Source of the DNA: Diplodia intermedia | Taxonomy: Eukaryota > Ascomycota > Dothideomycetes > Botryosphaeriales > Botryosphaeriaceae | Direction: 5' to 3' | Assembly: GCA_021495925.1 (NCBI GenBank) | Contig: JAKEKT010000009.1 | Location: forward strand, 1 to 64,000 | DNA: 64,000 nt | In this document: positions 31,807 through 43,702 of the stretch, piece by piece | How positions within the stretch are numbered: the stretch's first letter is position 1 | Layout of the letters: each line of letters starts with the position of its first letter | Translations under genes and position numbers: made by a program | Notes under the pieces: generated by a model | The model's database searches: none | Told to the model about the DNA's origin: nothing | The model's input: the letters and a program-made list of their open reading frames with translations, nothing else

Positions 31807-34675
31807 TCAATCAAAATGCATCATGCGACTCTCGCCCCTCTGCACGCGGTCGACGCCGAGATGCTCCCTGCCGTCGCGGCCCCAGTGCACGCCGAAGCCG
31901 TACATGATGCTGCCGGGGTCGATCAGGCTGCGGCGCTTCTCCATGGCCATGGCGTGCAGCTCGTCGGGGCCGACGGCGTGGCCGCCCGCCGTCTGCATCA
32001 TCGACTCCTCTTCGGGTATGTACTGGTAGTTGTTGGTTTGACGGGACGAGGTGGATCCGCCTCTGCCGTGACCGGGAATGTTGGCGAAGCTGGCCGCGAT
32101 CTCGTTCTGTTCCTTTTGCTGCTTCTCGGCGGCGGCGCGCAGGTTGGCCTTGGAGCCGAATGCGGCGCCGGGCATGGCGAGCGAGCGCAGCGAGCGGTTG
32201 AAGCCCTTCTCGAGGTAGACGGGTCCCATCAGGCGGGCGACCAGCTCGGCCTTGGTGGCGGGCCGGCTGAAGGCGCGGTCGGTGAGCATGCGCGATTGGT
32301 AGAGCCAGGAGATGGTTTCGGCGAGGGTACGTGAGTCGTGCGGCAGCGCCATGTCGCTGCGGCCCGTGGCGAGCGTGCAGACGGTGACAACGTAGAGGGC
32401 GAGGAAGACGCAGAGCGCGTAGTAGGCGGCCGGGTGGGCGGCGACGCGGAGGGAGCCGTCTGACGGGTAGTATTGCGTGAAGAAGAGGCCCGAAGCGAGG
32501 ACAGGAAGTGTAAATGCGGTCATGAAGGACACGAACGAGAAGAGAGCCACGCGCCAGTGGTGGTTGGCGATCGCGGCGAGCGTGACGGAGATGGGCAGGC
32601 GCGCCGGGTAGTCGAGCAGGATGGAAGTTTCGGCGGATGCGCCGCCTGGTGTACACAAGGCCTCGTACGGAGCGAGACGGCGAAGAGCAAAGTCAAGTTG
32701 CTGAAAGGATAGGTAAAGGAGCATGGTGAGCAGTATAGGGAGGAATGAGTAGAGGAAGTTTGAGGCCGAGAAGCCAGCAGGATCGGCTGGCACAGAGACG
32801 CGCGGGTCGAAGCCCCCGATCACTGCATCGTTGACGAAGCTGACGATGAGGAAGGTCAGGTAGAGGACCACAGCGGCGATTATCCAAGCGACCACATACG
32901 AGTCGGTGAGAAACCACGGAAGGTAGCGTCTCCGCACCGACTCAGCGCGGATGTCCAAGCGGAGGTCTCCTGGCCTAGCAGCTTCCAAGTCTGCGCCTTC
33001 AGACGCGTAGTCCTGCTTTTCCCTAAGTCTTCCTTGCACCACCGTATATCTGCGGGGGTCTCCACCGGGCTCGCCGAGGCCATAAAAGATGTCGTTCGGC
33101 TTGGCTGAGGTGTTCCAGTACCCAAGACGATCAGTGCGACTGGCAAGTCTTTCCCTGAATTCCGAAGACGTCTCCAAGATTTCCGTGTCGCTGTAGTCGC
33201 TGATAGCATTAGAGCGTTCGAGAAGGGCGGCGTAGTCGGCAATAGAACGTGGGTCCCATTTCAGCCCGGTAGGCTTCCGGAGCTGCACGACAACACAGAT
33301 GATGCCCGCAACCAGCAAGAAGTAGAGTGCAACAATAGTCCAGATGACGCCCTGGACCGCCAACCATCGCCAGGTTCCGTTGCGTAGGCCGCCAAAGAAG
33401 CGGACATTGTAAGCCGAGCCAAGGAGAGGGATAGTGAAGAGGAATATCCACGAGATGATGTAGAATACGCCAATAAGAGGCTGACCGGCGCGGAAATGCT
33501 GGAGGGTTGGGTAAAAGAACTGGGTGGGATATAAATCCAGAAAGACGCCTTCAGACCGGGATTTCGATGAGTCTGCGGCCAGAGCCATAAACGGAGAAAT
33601 CCGCTGTAGTGCAGCGGCGATTTGATGTAACCACACCAAGATGATCATGCCGAAAATAGTTGGCACATACTGGAAAAGGAAGTAACTGCCGTCGCCGAGA
33701 GTTCCATAGTCGAGGAGGCCGGAATATGTGTCGGACCACACGGCGCTCACAATCATGCCGGTGATCATCAGCACGCAAAGGGAAGCGAAGATGGCGAGCC
33801 ACAGTGGCCGCAGAATGGAAGGTAGGAATGTAAGAGGCGGGAACTGAACAGACTTGGTCTGCGGGTGGTACGGAACGAAAATATCCCGTTGTTGCACTGC
33901 AGACGCTTAGCATACATATGGGACAGGGCTATTGCATTTGACTCACCATTGAGAGGTTCCATTGGGGCTGGGCGGGTAGGATTCCTCTCGGGGGTTTCAT
34001 AGGCTTCGTAGTTTGGCGCTTGCGGGACATAGCCCACGGTCTCGGGCGAGACTAGGCGCTGCACAGGGTACTGCTCTGCGCTTGCGCGGGTGCCCGCGGG
34101 ATATTTCCTGGAACCACGGACCTCCTCATCGCGGGTGAGCTGGTCAATGGCGAAGCGGATGTAGGGGGTGTCGTCGACGCCGGGGGTGGTGGACACGGAC
34201 TCCGAGTCCCTGCCGCTCTTGCGACGCGGGTCCTGGGCGGGGCGTGCCGACGGCATTGAGCGCTGGGGAACGGACGACTCGTCGAAAAGGACGGCGCGGG
34301 GCACGGCGGTGTTGGCCTCGCGCGACTTACGGGCCTCTTGCAGGGTGGACAGACGGCGGGGGTTGGCTAGTTGCTCATGGCTGTGGAGCGGGGTGCGGTA
34401 GAGCTCGGGCGGGGTGTTGTGGCGGATGATGGTGGTGTGCGAGCGGTCATCGCCGGAGCTGGACGAGATTTCGGAGACGGTGTAGTAGTCCTCGGAGGCG
34501 GAGATGCTCTGCTGCGAGGCGCTGTGCTGGATATGAGGCCTGCTAACTGCATGTGCTGTCAGCGAGATGATGCATGGCTTGGGGCGGCGGGGCGCAGCCG
34601 GGATGTGCTAGGGCCGGCTCCGTCATACATACCGTTGGTGTGCTTCAACGCCAGCAGCGGTTCATTAGAACTCAT
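31807..34675 (-). CDS. DUF3433-type multi-pass membrane protein
   Basis: Large fungal membrane protein of unknown function. Exons on the minus strand are 34633-34675, 33947-34546 and 31807-33896 (introns 86 and 50 nt), giving 910 residues. The first exon codes only MSSNEPLLALKHTN. The N-terminal ~215 residues are hydrophilic, then come two related membrane halves. The first has LQRISPFMALA then LDLYPTQFF. The second has LRRLAPYEALC then ILLDYPARLP, the same layout of a helix ending, an aromatic-Pro-Phe/Tyr motif and an LDxYP motif. About nine to ten hydrophobic helices are visible. The C-terminal ~150 residues are hydrophilic. Starting at internal GTG 34304 would lose real coding sequence; the chain from 34675 has good splice sites throughout. 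Confidence 0.8.
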
Positions 34676-36315
34676 GGCGCGTGTGACGGAAGAGCGGAGA
34701 GTAGTGTGGGTAGTTGACGCGGTGGCATCTCGGGACCGGCGTGGGCGCAGCTCCCGGCATGCTTGGATATATGGTCATGATGGCGGCCGGAGGCTGGGAT
34801 GGTGGCTGGACGCGGGCAGACAGGCTGGCGCTGCGACAGGCGGCTGCCCCGGCCCGACACCGACCCTGCGCCCTCCCGGAGGCTCCCAACGGCTGTGCCC
34901 TGTTTTCCACGCGACCGTGCCCACGTACGAACGCCGGCGACGTGTCGTGATGCTGCCGCCGATGCGGTCATGGCCGTCAGCGCACGCGTCGAACACCTGC
35001 GCGCGCCGTCATGTGTGGCCCGTGAGGCGATCTGCCCTGGCCCCAGAACACAGCCCTTCTTCCATCGTCCATCACCTCCCCATTCGTCGCCCCGGGCCCT
35101 GACTCGGCGCCGTCAGCGCTGCGAATCCTCCAGGCACCACGTCTGCCGCCCTTGCGCCCATTGGCCTGCCGCCTGATCGCTCGGCTGTCAAGTCCCAGCG
35201 TGTCGGGCGCCAGCTGACGGACTCCCAGCCCGCGCTTGAAACGCGAGCAGAGTTTTGCCCCGGCCCCAGCCTGCGCATTTATTGCCTCTGCCAATCGTGC
35301 GGCTCTGCAATTGGACCCTTTCGCTTCCTGCAGTTGCTGCTGTCCGCCCGGCCAGAGCCGTCACGAATTCCCCCCAATCAGCGATGGCGCCCGGCACATC
35401 ATGACACGTCCATCCATGCCGACACGCATGCACGATGCGTTTGGCCTGCAGTATCTGCCTCACTACTGCGTCTCTCCTGGTCTCGCTTCCTCAAAGGCTG
35501 CATCGAGAGCCTCGCCTGAAGTTTCGCAGAATCGCCTTGTATGACTGCAGTAGCCTTTGCCTCACCTTAACTGATGCAAGGCACCCTCCAATCGTACATG
35601 TGTCCACTTTGCTGGCTTCGCATTCCCTTGCATGGTGAACTCTAATAGAATCCCATTCGACTTGTATGGCCTTTTCGCTTTGGGAAACCCCTCTCCCTAT
35701 TGTAAGAGGCACGACGACAGTGGGTTGCAGAAATTGCAAGTCGTCCTGCGCTACGTAAATGTGAGTATTGATTTACGTAGAAGTACGTCCAGACATGGTA
35801 TCCTCCATGCTTATGCGGCTACAATAGTCCCATGATCTTGTAGGAAAATGATTATGCATAGGATACGACCGCCAGAAGTATTGATCAAGAGCGTGCCATC
35901 ATGCGTAGTGAGGGATATAAAGGCAATTAACAGACCGGTGGTGACGAACAGAATTACCAGCCAGACCTCGACCGCTAATTTCGCGCTCCATGGGAGAGAA
36001 CTAGAACCCCTCTGGGTTGGTAACAGGCCAGTAGCGGGAGAGGGTTACTTCCGCTGCCTTGACGGCTGCGGTAGTGGTTGACTTTCTATATCACCGAGGC
36101 ATTCGTACCAGGGTAGAGTTGTGAATGACGGTGATGTTGTTGTTGAAGACGAGCCTGGAAGGCTCGATGACTCTGATGCCATGATGGGCGAGTCTGACGG
36201 TAGGCGGGACTATTAGGTGTTTAGATAGATAGGCGCTACAGGCGATGTGCGGTTTTTCCCTCATACTTTCGCCCAAGCTCGACCACGGGTCAGTGACGTT
36301 AGAGGACCCTTTGAG
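34676..36315. other. Intergenic between DUF3433 and FN3K-like genes
   Basis: 1.6 kb. The first 700 bases are GC-rich with many short mirror frames; from 35500 on it is closer to AT-neutral. No supportable gene. Confidence 0.5.
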
Positions 36316-37371
36316 CTATTTACTACCATACTTCCTCAGCAACTTCTCCATAATGCTCACAGCACCAGACCGATATCCACCGCCGAAGAGGGCGTGGTGA
36401 TTCAGATGGTGAAACAGTTCATACAGCGCAACCCTATCCTCATACTCTTGCACCGGCTCCGTCTTGGGACAAATCTCGTGGTACTCCTTCATGAAGGAAC
36501 CACCAAAGCCTCCAAACATTTTCATGATGCCGAGCTCGTACTCGCTGTGCGCATAGCAAGCGCTAGGATCGTACACAACTTCCTCGGGCTCGGCGTCGAG
36601 GCTGCCGATGCTGCCGCGCGACGCGTTGCCGCTCCACAGGTCGCCGTGCACGACGACGGGCGTGACGCCCTTGCCGCCGTTGAGGTGCGCATCGCCGATC
36701 AGCCGTGGCACGACCTCGTCGGCGGTGCGGGTTACGAGCGTGCGCAGCTCCTTGTCGCTCCCGTTGCTGCGTTCCGACTGCCGTAGAATGAAGCGCAGCC
36801 GGTTCTCGGCGTAGAAGTCGGCCCAGCTTGACTTGTAGCCGTTCTCCTGCGGGGTGTCGCCGCAACACGTCGTCACCGGGAAGCCGAACTGCGGCTGCGA
36901 ATAGCCCGCCGGGGTGGGCGCCGGTGTGGTGTGCAGCTTGGCCAGCTTGGCGGCGAGGGAGGGCGCTGTGCTAGAGGCGCCCCGCGAGAGCCGCGAGGTC
37001 AAATGGAGATAGTCAGTGACGAGGAAGTGTGTCGAGGGCGAAGAAGCGAAGGTGCCGTGGGCGAAGGATTTCGGGCAGAGGGTTGGCACGGCATCATGCA
37101 GGGCGTTGAGGGATGCGTGCTCGCCTGCATGGCGGGGTTAGCGGAGCTGTCAGATGCAAGTGAGCGGGCTCGGATGCATACCTTCGAACATGACGGCTGC
37201 CTCTTCGCCCTTGCCCGACTTCATGAAAAACTGCTTGTCGCCGCCATTCGGCATCTTCGCCGTGATCTTAGACGTCGAGGCTGACGACATGCCTCCGCCG
37301 CCAGCGGACGAAACGCTGGCAATAGACGAGTCTATGCCAATGGCTTGAGCAACGGCATCGTCGAGCTTCAT
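36316..37371 (-). CDS. Fructosamine kinase-like (FN3K-related) protein
   Basis: Predicted small-molecule kinase that phosphorylates ketoamine (Amadori) adducts on proteins or amino acids, a protein-deglycation step in the cytosol. Exons on the minus strand are 37182-37371 and 36316-37124 with a 57-nt intron, giving 332 residues. The intron rebuilds VMFEGEHASLNAL, the family's Glu-containing helix after the ATP-lysine strand (KQFFMKSG). The catalytic loop is HGDLWSGN with D225 as base and N230. The metal-binding DPxxxYxHSEYELG segment follows (YDPSACYAHSEYELGIMKMFGGF). The C-terminal YELFHHLNHHALFGGGYRS block is also typical. Length matches fungal members. The N-terminal Ser/Gly stretch is not conserved. 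Confidence 0.88.
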
Positions 37372-37755
37372 GGTGGATACGTGTGCACGCAGGTTCGTGA
37401 GGCTTCTGCGAAACATGCGGGTGTCGAGTGTTGTGGCATCTTTTGCATGTGGTGAGCTCCCCACATTGCATATGACGTTAGCTGTGCAGGGGTCCGAGGA
37501 GCTTGGATCGCGGCCCGCAACGGCAGTGACGCCAACTCGCGTAGGGCTACGATAATGGTGACCATCTCTATCATTTTTCGTCGTATGTGCGTAGGCGATC
37601 TGGCAGCCTTCCGCCTGCACTATGACCATACTCTCAGAACAAACATTCGTAATGACTTCTCGTGTTACATCCATCATACCTTGAAACACAGTACTTTCAG
37701 AGAAAGAACGAGAACGAAAGCATGGAAAATGCCGCAGCGGTGTGCCTCCTTTGAT
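37372..37755. promoter_or_regulatory. Region upstream of the FN3K-like gene
   Basis: 384 bases between two genes on the minus strand, holding the promoter of the FN3K-like gene and the 3' end of the lactonase-like gene. No distinct motif seen. Confidence 0.4.
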
Positions 37756-38753
37756 CTACGTGTATGCATATGGCGCTTGCTTGTACTTGTCAAAAGTATC
37801 CTTGCAATGACCAAACACCATCTTTGCGCCCGTCCTCTTCTGCAGCATCTTGACCATTTGGTGACTTCTCACCCAGTTATCGTGGTCGCGGGCCAACCAT
37901 CCTTGGGGATGGCTAGCCTCGAAATTCTCATGGACGTGATACTGGTCCGTGGTGAAGATCCACGTCCCAGAATCCTTGAGATTTGCTTGGAGAATGCAGA
38001 GGCCGGGCGTGTGGCCCGGCGCATGCCGGAGAGTGAGGCCCTGGGTAATCTCGAGGAAGTCTCCGTGGAAGGGTGTCCAGTTCAAGTCAAATGTCAGATG
38101 CTGCGGAAAATAGACGCCAATGTCCGTCTTGCTGGCAACACTGTAGAATGCATGCTTGAGCTCTTGCTCGTGGACATAGATCGGCACGTCTGTGCCACGG
38201 AAGAGCTCTAGGCCTCCAGCGTGGTCTATATGCAGATGGCCCATTACAACTGCCTTGATGTCGGAGAGCTTGTGGCCTGTCTTTTCAATCTGTTTCTCGA
38301 GCTCCTGGTCGGGATGGTAGTTGACTTGGGCAAAGATATCGTTCAAAGGAGCACCCCAGGTAGTCGGGTAGTCCTTGCCAGGTCCAGTCTCGAACAAGAT
38401 GAGGCCCTCGGTAGGATGCTCTATGAGCACTCCGATCGCCACCATTTCCCGCCGCTCTGCTATGTTTGTTGGCTTGGAACCAAGGGTAGTGCCGCCCTTG
38501 AGAAATCAGCTTTTCATAGAGCATAACGACAAGGGAAACGAACACCCCGCTTGAACCAGCCCTCATCGGCCTCCAAATTGCCAAGATGGAGGAGCTTTTG
38601 CAGCCATTAGCATTATAGTAATACGTTGTGAGATGTCAGGGACATGCCCATAGCTTGGTGTCCTTGTCATCCGCATTAGCATGGCCAACAGAGAGATGAG
38701 GTAGGACTACTTACCTCTGGAGCCTGAATCAAGGTATCAAGCGAGGTGGCCAT
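37756..38753 (-). CDS. Metallo-beta-lactamase fold hydrolase, lactonase-like
   Basis: Zinc hydrolase resembling N-acyl-homoserine-lactone lactonases (AttM/AiiA group). Exons on the minus strand are 38715-38753, 38544-38594 and 37756-38496, giving 276 residues. The dinuclear zinc motif HLHIDHAGG places H116, H118, D120 and H121; RHAPGHTPG gives the next histidine, TTDQYH the bridging aspartate region, and FGHCKD the last histidine. The first two exons code MATSLDTLIQAPE and LLHLGNLEADEGWFKRG, which match the usual N-terminus (LHLGxxxxDEGWF). The second intron uses a less common GTTCGT donor. The actual substrate (lactone, ester or a mycotoxin) cannot be told from sequence. Confidence 0.85.
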
Positions 38754-39834
38754 TGTAGAGTGAGGGTTAGGTAAGGGGAATCCGCTGCTCGAGTCGGGGC
38801 AGCCTCCTTATGTACTACCATTTTGTAGCCAGCTGGTCGGCAACGTGGAGAAAACTGGCAGACTCGATCTCCACTTTTCTTGCCAACACCCTCAAGGTGA
38901 CTCCCCAGTCTCGAGCTGTAGGTCATGGCGTCTTAGCAGAGTCTTCGCCTCGACTTCGAAATTAACGCCTTAGAGATGCGGTCGCTTGTCCGGCAATGCT
39001 GATTTTCACGTATTGCTACTTCGTAGGCGAGGAGCTTGTTAAGAGGTTGCGGTGGCACCGGCACAGTTTTCGGTGGAGCACCGGGCTTTCAGCTGGCTCC
39101 CGGCAAACAACGACAGTGTGACAGTGGATCCGACAGGATCGACAATCGTGCTGAGGACTATCATTTGGAGAGAGACGTCATGAAATTTGGCGATCTATCC
39201 TGGGGTATAAGTTTAAGCCCTCGAACAGGGTGCGTCTCGTCAGGTGTGAAAATGCTTCATCCCACAAGTGTCTCATCGCCATCTTTTCCTTGGCAAGTGC
39301 GGGGAGGCTGTTGCAAGCTCCACCTCCAGCGGAGTGTTTCCTGCTGACGATAGCGGCAGGGCCAGCGGGCGGCTTCTCAAAGCTTATGTGCTAAGCTAGG
39401 ATCCACAATCGCACGTCCGGATGGGGCGGAGCGCCGCCGTAGCGGGACGGGAGTGTTCGCATGCGTGAGTGTACGTCACGTTCCAGGAGCGTGCGCGCTG
39501 CGAGGACTGTCGTGTGAAGTGGAGGGTGGAAAGAAGACAGGGCAGGCTGGCGATCGAGTGGCAGTGCCTTGCGTGCTCGCGAGAAGGTTGCAACGTGTGC
39601 TTGGCACGGTCCTCGTTTCGATCGCGGCTTCCCCTGGCACCGCCGATGGCTATTCATGGCGTCAGCCCGTTTAATCTGTCACCGACGGCGCCCGCGGCAC
39701 CCCAGCACCACGATGCCTGGCTGAGTAGCGTACCTCGACTACTGCAAGGGCGCTGCCCGTCGTCTTCGCCCGCCGGCTGCGCATCCTTCTCCACCTCTGC
39801 CTCGACATTCCTCCCGCCAAGTCCGCTGCCCAGC
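38754..39834. promoter_or_regulatory. Divergent region between lactonase and DUF3405 genes
   Basis: 1.08 kb. No gene supported. The plus-strand open frame of the DUF3405 gene extends upstream to 39469 but without a membrane-protein-like start, so it is read as 5'UTR. Confidence 0.5.
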
Positions 39835-41554
39835 ATGGCGCGGCGCTCGTCCACCCTGCTGCTCGCCTTCCTGCTGCTCGCCGGCCTCTACTTCTTCGCC
39901 GCCTCCCCCGCCAGACCGCTGCTCCACCGAAGAGCCTTCAAGGCCTGCGTCCTGGACCCCGAGCTGGCCCACCGTGCCGACCGCGCCAAGGTCCCTACTA
40001 TAACCAAAAAGCAAAGTGCGTTGCGAGTCTGTTGCGCCAGATCATGCCGTGCCGCTGCTGATTGTTTGATTCCGCAGGCCTCCGACATCTTTTCGGCCTC
40101 CCGAACCTTCTTGACAGCCCCGACCACTGTTACAACGCAACCACGCGCCTGGCCCCCTACGGATTCGACCCAGACAACAGGTATACTGATGGCAACTCGG
40201 TTTGGCTTGGTCGCGACTGGAGAAAAGAGCAGCATGAGTGTGCCGCGAGCAATGGCCTCGTGCCCGGCCATGCGAACCAGCCGCGCGAGCGCTTCCATCT
40301 TCCTGATCGCAAGCCCAAGGGCCATTTGACCGTCCAAACGGCGAACAACGACTACAGGAAGTCCACCGCTCCTCGAACCGCCGTCGTTATGAGGACTTCT
40401 GAAAGCTTCAATTGGGCCGGAGATATCATCGCGTACATCAGGTCATTGGTTGTCGAACTAGCCCTGGAGTCTGGTGGCGTGTACGAACTCTTCATTCTGG
40501 TTCAGGTGAAAGACTTGAAGCAACACATCTTCCTCGATCCTGAAGCCTACGACCGCGTTATCCGAAAACATGTGCCTGAGGAGTTCAGGGGCATGGCCTA
40601 TCTATGGAATGAGAATCTTCTGAAAGAGTGGTACCCAGAGGTGCCTAATCATAGGTCCGTTGCTATTGAGCTCTCGGATTGGACGATTGCTAATCCAACC
40701 ACAGCTACATTCATCAGGCATACCAGGCCTTGCAGCTCTTCGCCAACAACATTGCTCCCGACTTTGATTACTTTTGGCAATTCGAAATGGACTGGCGCGC
40801 AACTACACCTCACCTCAAGGCCTTCGAGCGAATGGCTTCATGGGCGAAAGAACAGCCTCGGCTCTATCTCAACAACATGAACTCCGCCTGGTACCTCCCA
40901 AGCCTCCAGGGTTCGTGGAACGACCTATGGATGTTGATGAACGACACGTTATGGAACGACAAGCGTGCTGCCGAGGTTCGTGAACACGGCAAGAAGTGGG
41001 GTGTTGGAGAAGAAGCGGATCTGATTACTCTTGCTCCAATCGTCGATGTGCGCACGACAAACTTTTGGCTGTTTAGAGGCATGGTTCACAACGATCCCCT
41101 CCAGATCAAGAAGAAGAAGCTGCCGCACTTTGCAGCTCCGGTGGCCATGACGCGCACTTCGAAGCAGTTGCTCTCCGCTGTTCACACACTGCAACAGCAG
41201 TATGGATTCTGGATGGCTTCGGAGGCCACAATGGAGACCATGGCCTACCACCACGGCTTCAAGGCGGTTCACGTGCAGCATCCTGTTTTTTTCCACGGCA
41301 CCGAGGAGGACCAAATGGTCGATTGGTTGTTCAATTCAGGAGGCCCGGAGAATCTCGGAGGTGGCCCAGACAGCCAGTACAACTGGGAAGGCGCCGCACA
41401 CAGAGTCCTGGAGAAGCTGACGTGGTGGTGGCCGCGTGAGGGATATGATCACTATTCGCAGCATGTGTGGTCGGACTTCCTCAAAAAGGGGACTTGCCTG
41501 CCTCCTGGGATGTTCCATCCCTTCAAGTGGGAGAAGTTCAAGTCCCCAAAATAA
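39835..41554 (+). CDS. DUF3405 type II membrane protein, possible transferase
   Basis: Fungus-specific family of unknown biochemistry. Exons 39835-40015, 40078-40654 and 40705-41554 (introns 62 and 50 nt) give 535 residues. The N-terminus is a signal anchor (SSTLLLAFLLLAGLYFFAAS, about residues 5-24) after basic MARR, predicting a lumenal Golgi/ER orientation. The lumenal part contains RTAVVMRTSESFNW, YIRSLVVELALESGG, VYELFILVQV and then DFDYFWQFEMDWR (E280, D282). That last segment looks like the acidic, metal/nucleotide-binding loop of GT-A glycosyltransferases. Near the C-terminus are FWMASEATMETMAYHHGFKAVHVQHPVFF and THHW-like WWWPREGYDHYSQHVW. Family call rests on these recurring blocks. 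The transferase role is inference. Confidence 0.82.
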
Positions 41555-42905
41555 AACGAGTAAAAAACTAACGACTGCCCGGAACCTCGTCATGGAAGCC
41601 ACCGCCAACGACGCAAGATCTCGTTGCGTCGCTGTGGGACATTTCTGGAACACCTGTCCTCTGTTCGGCCCTTGTCCACACTAGTCTTAGGGAGCAGCCA
41701 CGGCAATGGCCATTCAACACGACAAAAACATGTGCAATTCTCCTACGCAGCAGAAGCAGACTCCTCAAGAATTTGGCTCGTCAGAATTTAGGGCTACCTT
41801 TCCGAACGCCCGAAGGCTTCTAAAGAGTTTGGCCAGGCCCGACGCAACATGGGCTTGGAAATAGCGTAACCTGTTGTGAAGGTCTCATTGCTACAGCGAA
41901 ACAACTAGCAAATAGCATTATGGAGTAGCTGCGAATTGGATAGACGCTCGATTTAGATACCCACTTAGATATTAATGCATCACCACGCCTTTTTTTTTTC
42001 TCTCACACAGGCGCGCGGTGCCGAAATAGGGCCAGCATGCAGAGTTAGGCGGTGTTCATGGCACATGGTTTTCTTCACCTACTTTGCTCTCCCTTCGTCT
42101 TTCTCTAACCAATTAATCTATCGAACTCGTATTCCAGGGATTTGGGGCTTTGGCCTCGCCGGCTCCTCGGCCAGCATATCCTGATCATCTGAGAAAATCG
42201 ATCCATCTGCAACCGATGCGCTGCCAGTTTGTTGATGCGCAATAATGGTATCGTCTGGCGTCATTTTTCCTCCTTCTGGATCAGACTGATGAGAATTTTC
42301 TTAGCAAAGCCCTCGGCCTTTTCCTGGTTTGGGGTATGAGGACCTCACCATTTGTCCAGGGTCCAGGGATGCGAAAATAGGATTCGATGAAATGTTCAAA
42401 GGAGGAGGTGAGAATAAGAGGGAAGTGGGCTTGCGAGTCTCCTAGATGGACGCTTCCTAAGTATTCAGCTGTATATTCATCGTTGTATACATTCTCATCT
42501 TCCCAATTGCAGAACTGGAAAGCTTACACTGTAGCGAGGGTACAAAAGGTAAATCAAAGAGCTACTCAACTCTAAACATGTAAGCGAGGAGATCTTGATA
42601 GCATCGGAGTCCTAATGAGTTCACGAAAAATATCATTCACAGTGCAGAATCAGAAATGTTGTCCCATGGCTGTTATGTGCCATAGTAAAATTGGTCATTG
42701 CTTTTATTGTGACTCGATGGTAAGATCGAACAGTCCCCATTCGTAACCCGCTGCAGGGGCGAAGAGAATAGGAATCGATGCTCTGAACTTATTCATGTAC
42801 AACTGAAAAAACACAAACAACTCACGTCCCGCGAAGATGCTCCTCAACCCAGCGCTGTTGATGCGGCAAAGGATTAAGGAATCCACTCTAAAGAGGAGAG
42901 GGCAT
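41555..42905. other. Intergenic, convergent 3' regions
   Basis: 1.35 kb between the DUF3405 and xylanase genes. AT-rich in 41880-42890, with a T-run near 41989-41999. No gene seen. Confidence 0.5.
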
Positions 42906-43632
42906 TTACGAGACGGTGATGCTGGAGGAGCCGGAGCTGTGGTAGCCCTCGGTAGCGACGATCTGGTAGTCGTGGCTGCCGAGGTTGAGGCCGAGCTTCT
43001 CCCAGGCGTCGAAGTGGTTCTTGGTGGTGACGGTGCCGCTGCTGCGGTGGTTCTGGCGGACGGACCAGTACTGGGTGAAGGAGGCGGTGCCCTGGATGGA
43101 GGGGGCGTTGGTGCGCTCCGAGGTGTAGATGTCGTAGGTGCTGCCGTCCGAGGTGACGGTGCCCTTCTTCGTGCCGGCCGAGCCGGGGTTGTAGTCGCCG
43201 TACGACTCGACGATGTAGTACTCGATCAGCGGGCTGGTGGTCCAGCCGTAGACGGAGAGGTAGCCGTTGCCGTTGGGGGCAAAATCGCCAGAGAAGTTGA
43301 TGTTCCTGGGGAGCGGATCGATTAGTTTGCTGTTCGTGACTTGGATAGCAACGGATATCTTACCTGGCGCTGCCAGTGCTCCAACCCTTACCAGCGACAA
43401 AGTTTCCATCGCCGCCGGACCACTCAACGCTGTACTTGCCCGAAGCACCGTTGGTGTAGGTGACGTCGCCAGCGCCGTCGGTCCAGAAAGAGTAGTAGTA
43501 GCCGTTGTTGGTGCCAGTCTGGCTGGAAGTGAGCGACTGCCTGGCAACCAGCTCGCCGGCCTCAGCGGCGGGGGCAGCGAAGGCGCCGGAGACGGCAGTG
43601 AGGCCGAGGAAGAGGGAGCGGAAGGAAACCAT
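42906..43632 (-). CDS. Endo-1,4-beta-xylanase, GH11, secreted
   Basis: Secreted glycoside hydrolase that cuts the beta-1,4-xylan backbone of plant cell walls. Exons on the minus strand are 43364-43632 and 42906-43305 with a 58-nt intron (phase 2, at SAR-NINF), giving 222 residues. A signal peptide covers about residues 1-19 (cleavage near AFA-AP), then a short propeptide ending in a possible Kex2-like site (LVAR-Q at 31-32). The jelly-roll core has YYYSFWTDG, YSVEWSGG, GKGWSTGS, the nucleophile E118 in LIEYYIVESYG, and the acid/base E209 in VATEGYHSSG. The residue before FVAGKGW is N77, the type found in neutral-to-alkaline enzymes; acid-adapted ones have Asp there. The length is typical for a single-domain enzyme with no carbohydrate-binding module. 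Confidence 0.96.
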
Positions 43633-43696
43633 GATGTCAACGAAAGTAATTGATTGCGGGTTGGGCTGTGGCATCCAGACGGCTGGAGGAACCGTC

Positions 43697-43702
43697 TTTA
43701 TA
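43697..43702 (-). promoter_or_regulatory. TATA box of the xylanase gene
   Basis: TATAAA on the minus strand, 65 bases before the xylanase ATG (43632). This is a normal spacing for a TATA-dependent, inducible fungal gene with a short leader. Confidence 0.55.

Noticed and set aside
31811..32656. Minus-strand frame of 281 codons inside DUF3433
   Set aside because: Same strand, wrong frame of a clear membrane protein gene; Arg/Pro/His-rich translation.
34304..34304. Start of the DUF3433 protein at GTG 34304
   Set aside because: The frame continues upstream through a good acceptor (34547) to a short ATG exon at 34633-34675.
34371..35102. Plus-strand frame of 243 codons
   Set aside because: Antisense to the first exons of the DUF3433 gene and low-quality sequence.
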